Assembly (NCBI GenBank): GCA_017514765.1
Contig: JAFWIU010000001.1
Coordinates: 1 to 32,648, forward strand
Direction of reading: 5' to 3'
DNA: 32,648 bases
Source: Candidatus Saccharimonadota bacterium
Lineage (GTDB): Bacteria > Patescibacteriota > Saccharimonadia > Saccharimonadales > Saccharimonadaceae
Both the position numbers and the translations under genes were made by a program. Of this stretch, positions 30,238 to 32,648 are shown piece after piece. Under the pieces are notes generated by a model that did not search any database, was not told the DNA's origin, and saw nothing but the letters and a program-made list of their open reading frames with translations. The first letter of the stretch is position 1, and each line of letters opens with the position of its first letter.

Positions 30238-32199
30238 ATGTCAACTAGCAAACCTAAGCTATCAGTTTCGGAGACGCCGTTCATTAGCGAGTGGGATTTT
30301 GAGGACAACAAACTTGACCCATCGGTTACCTCGATCTCGTCTAAAGAAAAAGCATGGTGGAAATGCCACAATTGTGGAGGGAGATACGAGACTTCGATCA
30401 ATCTAAAAACTATTCGTGGCATTAAATGTCCATATTGCACTGGAAATAGAGCTCTACCTGGTTTTAATGACCTGTTAACCAAATATCCTGAAATATGCAA
30501 AGAATGGGATTACGACAAAAATGTCATTCAACCATCAGAAGTTATGCCAGGATCAGGAAAGAGAGTATGGTGGATTTGTAGCAAATGCCATGGCAGCTAT
30601 GAAACCCAAATTCTTTCAAGGACGGGCGGACATGGATGTCCTTTTTGCAGAGGAATTAAAGTACTAAAAGGTTATAATGACCTGCAAACCTTAAGACCAG
30701 ATGTGGCGAAATACTGGGATACGAAGAAAAATAATCTTAAACCAGACGAAGTCACAATTGGCACGCATAAGAAATATTACTGGAAATGTAACAGCTGCGA
30801 TTATACTTGGTGCGACAGCGTTAATCATCAAGTCCACAAAAAAGGCTGTCCGGCATGCAAGATTGGAAAAAGCGATAGGTGCGGCATTAGAGTAGCAACA
30901 AAAGACAACTGCTTGTCAACTACGAACCCAGAAGTATTAACAAGTTGGGATTATTCGAAAAACACAATAAAGCCAGAAGAAGTAACTTCAGGAAGTGGCA
31001 AGATCGTATATTGGCATTGCGACAAATGCCACACCGAGTATCAGAAGAAAATTGGCGAACAAGTGAAGTATGGGTGTAGCTATTGTAATGGCAAATACCC
31101 AATTAAGGGTAAAAATGATTTAGCGACGTTATATCCAGATGTAGCTAAAGAATGGAATTACGAGAAAAATGGCAACTTAACACCAGACTGCGTAACCGCA
31201 ATGAATACAAGAAAGGTCTGGTGGAAATGTTCAAACTGCGGCAGAGAGTGGCAAGCCTATATTGAAAACAGGACGAGAGATAATAATGGGTGTCCTAGTT
31301 GTCAGGCACGCACGCACACATCCTTCCCAGAACAAGCAGTATTTTATTATATTAATAAAGCACTCCCAGATACACTCAATAGTTATCGAGATATTTTTGA
31401 TACAAGGATGGAGTTGGACATATACATACCTTCGAGAAAAATTGCAATCGAATATGACGGTAAGGCCTGGCATAAAAACAAATCAGATATTCAAAGAGAT
31501 ATCAACAAATACAATATCTGCAAAAAACATGGAATAAAACTAATAAGATTAGCTGAAGGCAATGATATCATTGAGCATTGCGATGAAGTAATAAAGTGCG
31601 ACTATAAAGCATTCCATTATATAGAGCTCGACGATGCAATTAAGAAGCTATCTGAAATCCTTGATATAAAAGTAGACATAGATAGCCATAGAGATGAAAA
31701 AATCATATTGCAGTCATACTTGGGTAGATTAGAAAAAGAATCAATTAAAGAGCTCTATCCGGAAAAATGCAAATACTGGGATTATGCGAATAACGGCACG
31801 TTAAAACCAAGCATGTTTAAACCCACAAGCGGAGTCCGTGTTGCATGGATCTGCCCTTCATGCGGCAAAAAATATGAAAGAAAAATTGGTGAGCAAATGC
31901 GAGGCTTGGGGCTATGCGCCAAATGTACCAGAAAAGAAACGTCAAAGCGATTACATGAAACAAAATTAAAAGAAAACGGAAGTCTAATGGACAAATATCC
32001 GGAAATCGCAAAATCGTGGGATTACGAAAAGAATGGCAAGTTAACGCCTAATGATGTTACGGCGCATTCTAGTCAAAGAATTTGGTGGAAATGCAACAAT
32101 TCGGAATGTAATCATTCTTGGATAACAGCTATATCTAATAGGACTGGCGGAGACAGAACTGGTTGCCCTAAATGCCACCAGGGTGGCCAAGGCAAATAA
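30238..32199 (+). CDS. Multi-zinc-ribbon protein with central Vsr-like nuclease domain
   Basis: 653 aa. Seven copies of the DUF4379-type (PF14311) zinc ribbon, each about 60-65 residues: P(E/D).(A/C)K.WDY.KN..L.P..V.....K.WW.C..C...........GCP.C. Five precede and two follow a nuclease-like domain at about 360-450. That domain has FPEQ at 363-366, E392-L-D394 and IAIEYDGKAWH with E405 and D407, then IKLIRL, the layout of Vsr/PD-(D/E)XK proteins. The ribbons presumably bind DNA; the nuclease would cut or nick it. Similar proteins occur beside defence and mobile genes. It has its own promoter after the operon terminator, so it is a neighbour rather than a co-transcribed member. It is A-rich and shares the accessory codon bias. 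Confidence 0.8.
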   Translation: MSTSKPKLSVSETPFISEWDFEDNKLDPSVTSISSKEKAWWKCHNCGGRYETSINLKTIRGIKCPYCTGNRALPGFNDLLTKYPEICKEWDYDKNVIQPSEVMPGSGKRVWWICSKCHGSYETQILSRTGGHGCPFCRGIKVLKGYNDLQTLRPDVAKYWDTKKNNLKPDEVTIGTHKKYYWKCNSCDYTWCDSVNHQVHKKGCPACKIGKSDRCGIRVATKDNCLSTTNPEVLTSWDYSKNTIKPEEVTSGSGKIVYWHCDKCHTEYQKKIGEQVKYGCSYCNGKYPIKGKNDLATLYPDVAKEWNYEKNGNLTPDCVTAMNTRKVWWKCSNCGREWQAYIENRTRDNNGCPSCQARTHTSFPEQAVFYYINKALPDTLNSYRDIFDTRMELDIYIPSRKIAIEYDGKAWHKNKSDIQRDINKYNICKKHGIKLIRLAEGNDIIEHCDEVIKCDYKAFHYIELDDAIKKLSEILDIKVDIDSHRDEKIILQSYLGRLEKESIKELYPEKCKYWDYANNGTLKPSMFKPTSGVRVAWICPSCGKKYERKIGEQMRGLGLCAKCTRKETSKRLHETKLKENGSLMDKYPEIAKSWDYEKNGKLTPNDVTAHSSQRIWWKCNNSECNHSWITAISNRTGGDRTGCPKCHQGGQGK

Positions 32200-32200
32200 T

Positions 32201-32216
32201 ATTACACTATTGTAAT
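32201..32216. promoter_or_regulatory. Inverted repeat, likely operator of the MerR-like gene
   Basis: ATTACA-CTAT-TGTAAT overlaps the -35 box TTGTAA (32210-32215) of the promoter below. Binding here could block transcription, so autoregulation by the MerR-like protein is plausible. Confidence 0.45.
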
Positions 32217-32238
32217 GTTTTAACAAAAGCGGTATACT
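32210..32238 (+). promoter_or_regulatory. Promoter of the MerR-like gene
   Basis: TTGTAA at 32210-32215 and TATACT at 32233-32238 with a 17-bp spacer; AAAGGAGG follows before ATG 32261. Confidence 0.65.
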
Positions 32239-32260
32239 TACTTTAATTAAAGGAGGTAAG

Positions 32261-32648
32261 ATGCCGGAACTTGACAGCATCAAAATCTGTAAGCTATCTA
32301 AAGAAGCGCAAGCTAAAATCGATAGTAAAGCCGAATACCGAGAGAAGATTCTTCATTTCTTACATAATGACGATTTATTTCGCATTGGCAATACAAATGT
32401 TTCGGCCAGAAACGCCGTTTATCTTGAAAAAGTAGGCCTGTTAAAAGAAAAGAAAGCTAAGACAGGCTGGCGCAAACTAAACTTTATCGATGCCATCTAT
32501 TTTGATTTATTAGTCGAACTACGCAAGTTCGGAATGACCGCCAAGAAACTCATTCATCTCAAAGAGGCTTTCTATAAAAGCGATGATGCGATGGATGCAA
32601 TGCTCCTGGCGGCTTTTTATGGCTACGAAATAACACTCATTATCTTCA
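32261..32648 (+). CDS. MerR-like transcription regulator (3' partial)
   Basis: The window ends inside the gene after about 129 codons. The sequence FRIGNTNVSARNAVYLEKVGLLKEKKAKTGWRKLNFIDAIYFDLLVELRKFGMTAKKLIHLKEAF reads as a MerR-type winged helix: recognition helix, YLEKVGLL wing with a basic tail, then a helix with LRKFGM. The residues before it (about 35) are an extra N-terminal helix. The C-terminal effector domain is missing from the window. It has the best Shine-Dalgarno of the region (AAAGGAGG). It could regulate the neighbouring zinc-ribbon gene, the defence operon, or genes beyond the edge. Confidence 0.75.
   Translation, partial: MPELDSIKICKLSKEAQAKIDSKAEYREKILHFLHNDDLFRIGNTNVSARNAVYLEKVGLLKEKKAKTGWRKLNFIDAIYFDLLVELRKFGMTAKKLIHLKEAFYKSDDAMDAMLLAAFYGYEITLIIF

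Overview
The window looks like a chromosomal segment of a small-genome Candidate Phyla Radiation (Patescibacteria) bacterium, most likely Saccharibacteria (TM7). This is an inference from gene content and style: small proteins, a standard code with TGA used as stop, compact gene spacing, CPR-type surface proteins with Fibrobacter-paralogous C-type-lectin-like domains, and start codons sitting directly behind a TATAAT box. No rRNA or marker phylogeny is available here to prove it.

Bases 1-21900 are mostly core genome. In order they hold: the 3' part of a large surface protein; tyrS - tRNA/RNA methyltransferase - rpmA; a MntA/HepT toxin-antitoxin pair; a second full-length surface protein; a flippase-like membrane protein; xseA-xseB; a membrane-anchored PsbP-like protein; a minimal two-component pair running into recO; glyS; a membrane-anchored acidic protein; ppa (minus); an ABC exporter; then on the minus strand hisS, a sortase-like protein, tRNA-Val, tRNA-Lys and a GH3 NagZ-like hydrolase; then an AlkD-like DNA repair protein and murI. 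The two surface proteins end in segments that are nearly identical in DNA except at codons of the form NNY, where only the first two bases differ. That is the footprint of adenine-directed mutagenic retrohoming, so both are probably targets of one diversity-generating retroelement whose reverse transcriptase and template are not in the window.

Four palindromic elements of about 110-125 bp are scattered through the core region. Two lie inside the methyltransferase gene without breaking its frame, and two are intergenic. They recall the Rickettsia palindromic elements that insert into genes.

Bases 21900-25400 are accessory: an unrecognised 141-aa protein, a small CdiA-CT-like nuclease, an alpha/beta hydrolase, a DUF5681-like small protein, and much non-coding sequence. 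The non-coding part has a repeated module in diverged copies and a probable structured RNA of about 335 nt with a consensus promoter, several GNRA-capped hairpins and a strong terminator.

Bases 25400-32648 are A-rich and AGA-rich accessory DNA. One operon closed by a terminator encodes a PLD-nuclease/SF2-helicase fusion, a 64-aa protein, a DndD-like SMC ATPase with a CxC centre, and a small protein resembling the Dnd-associated protein 4 family. No DndA/B/C/E sulfur-modification gene is present, so this may be a restriction-type defence module acting without local phosphorothioation. Next come a separately promoted protein with seven zinc ribbons and a central Vsr-like nuclease domain, and the start of a MerR-like regulator whose promoter overlaps an inverted repeat.
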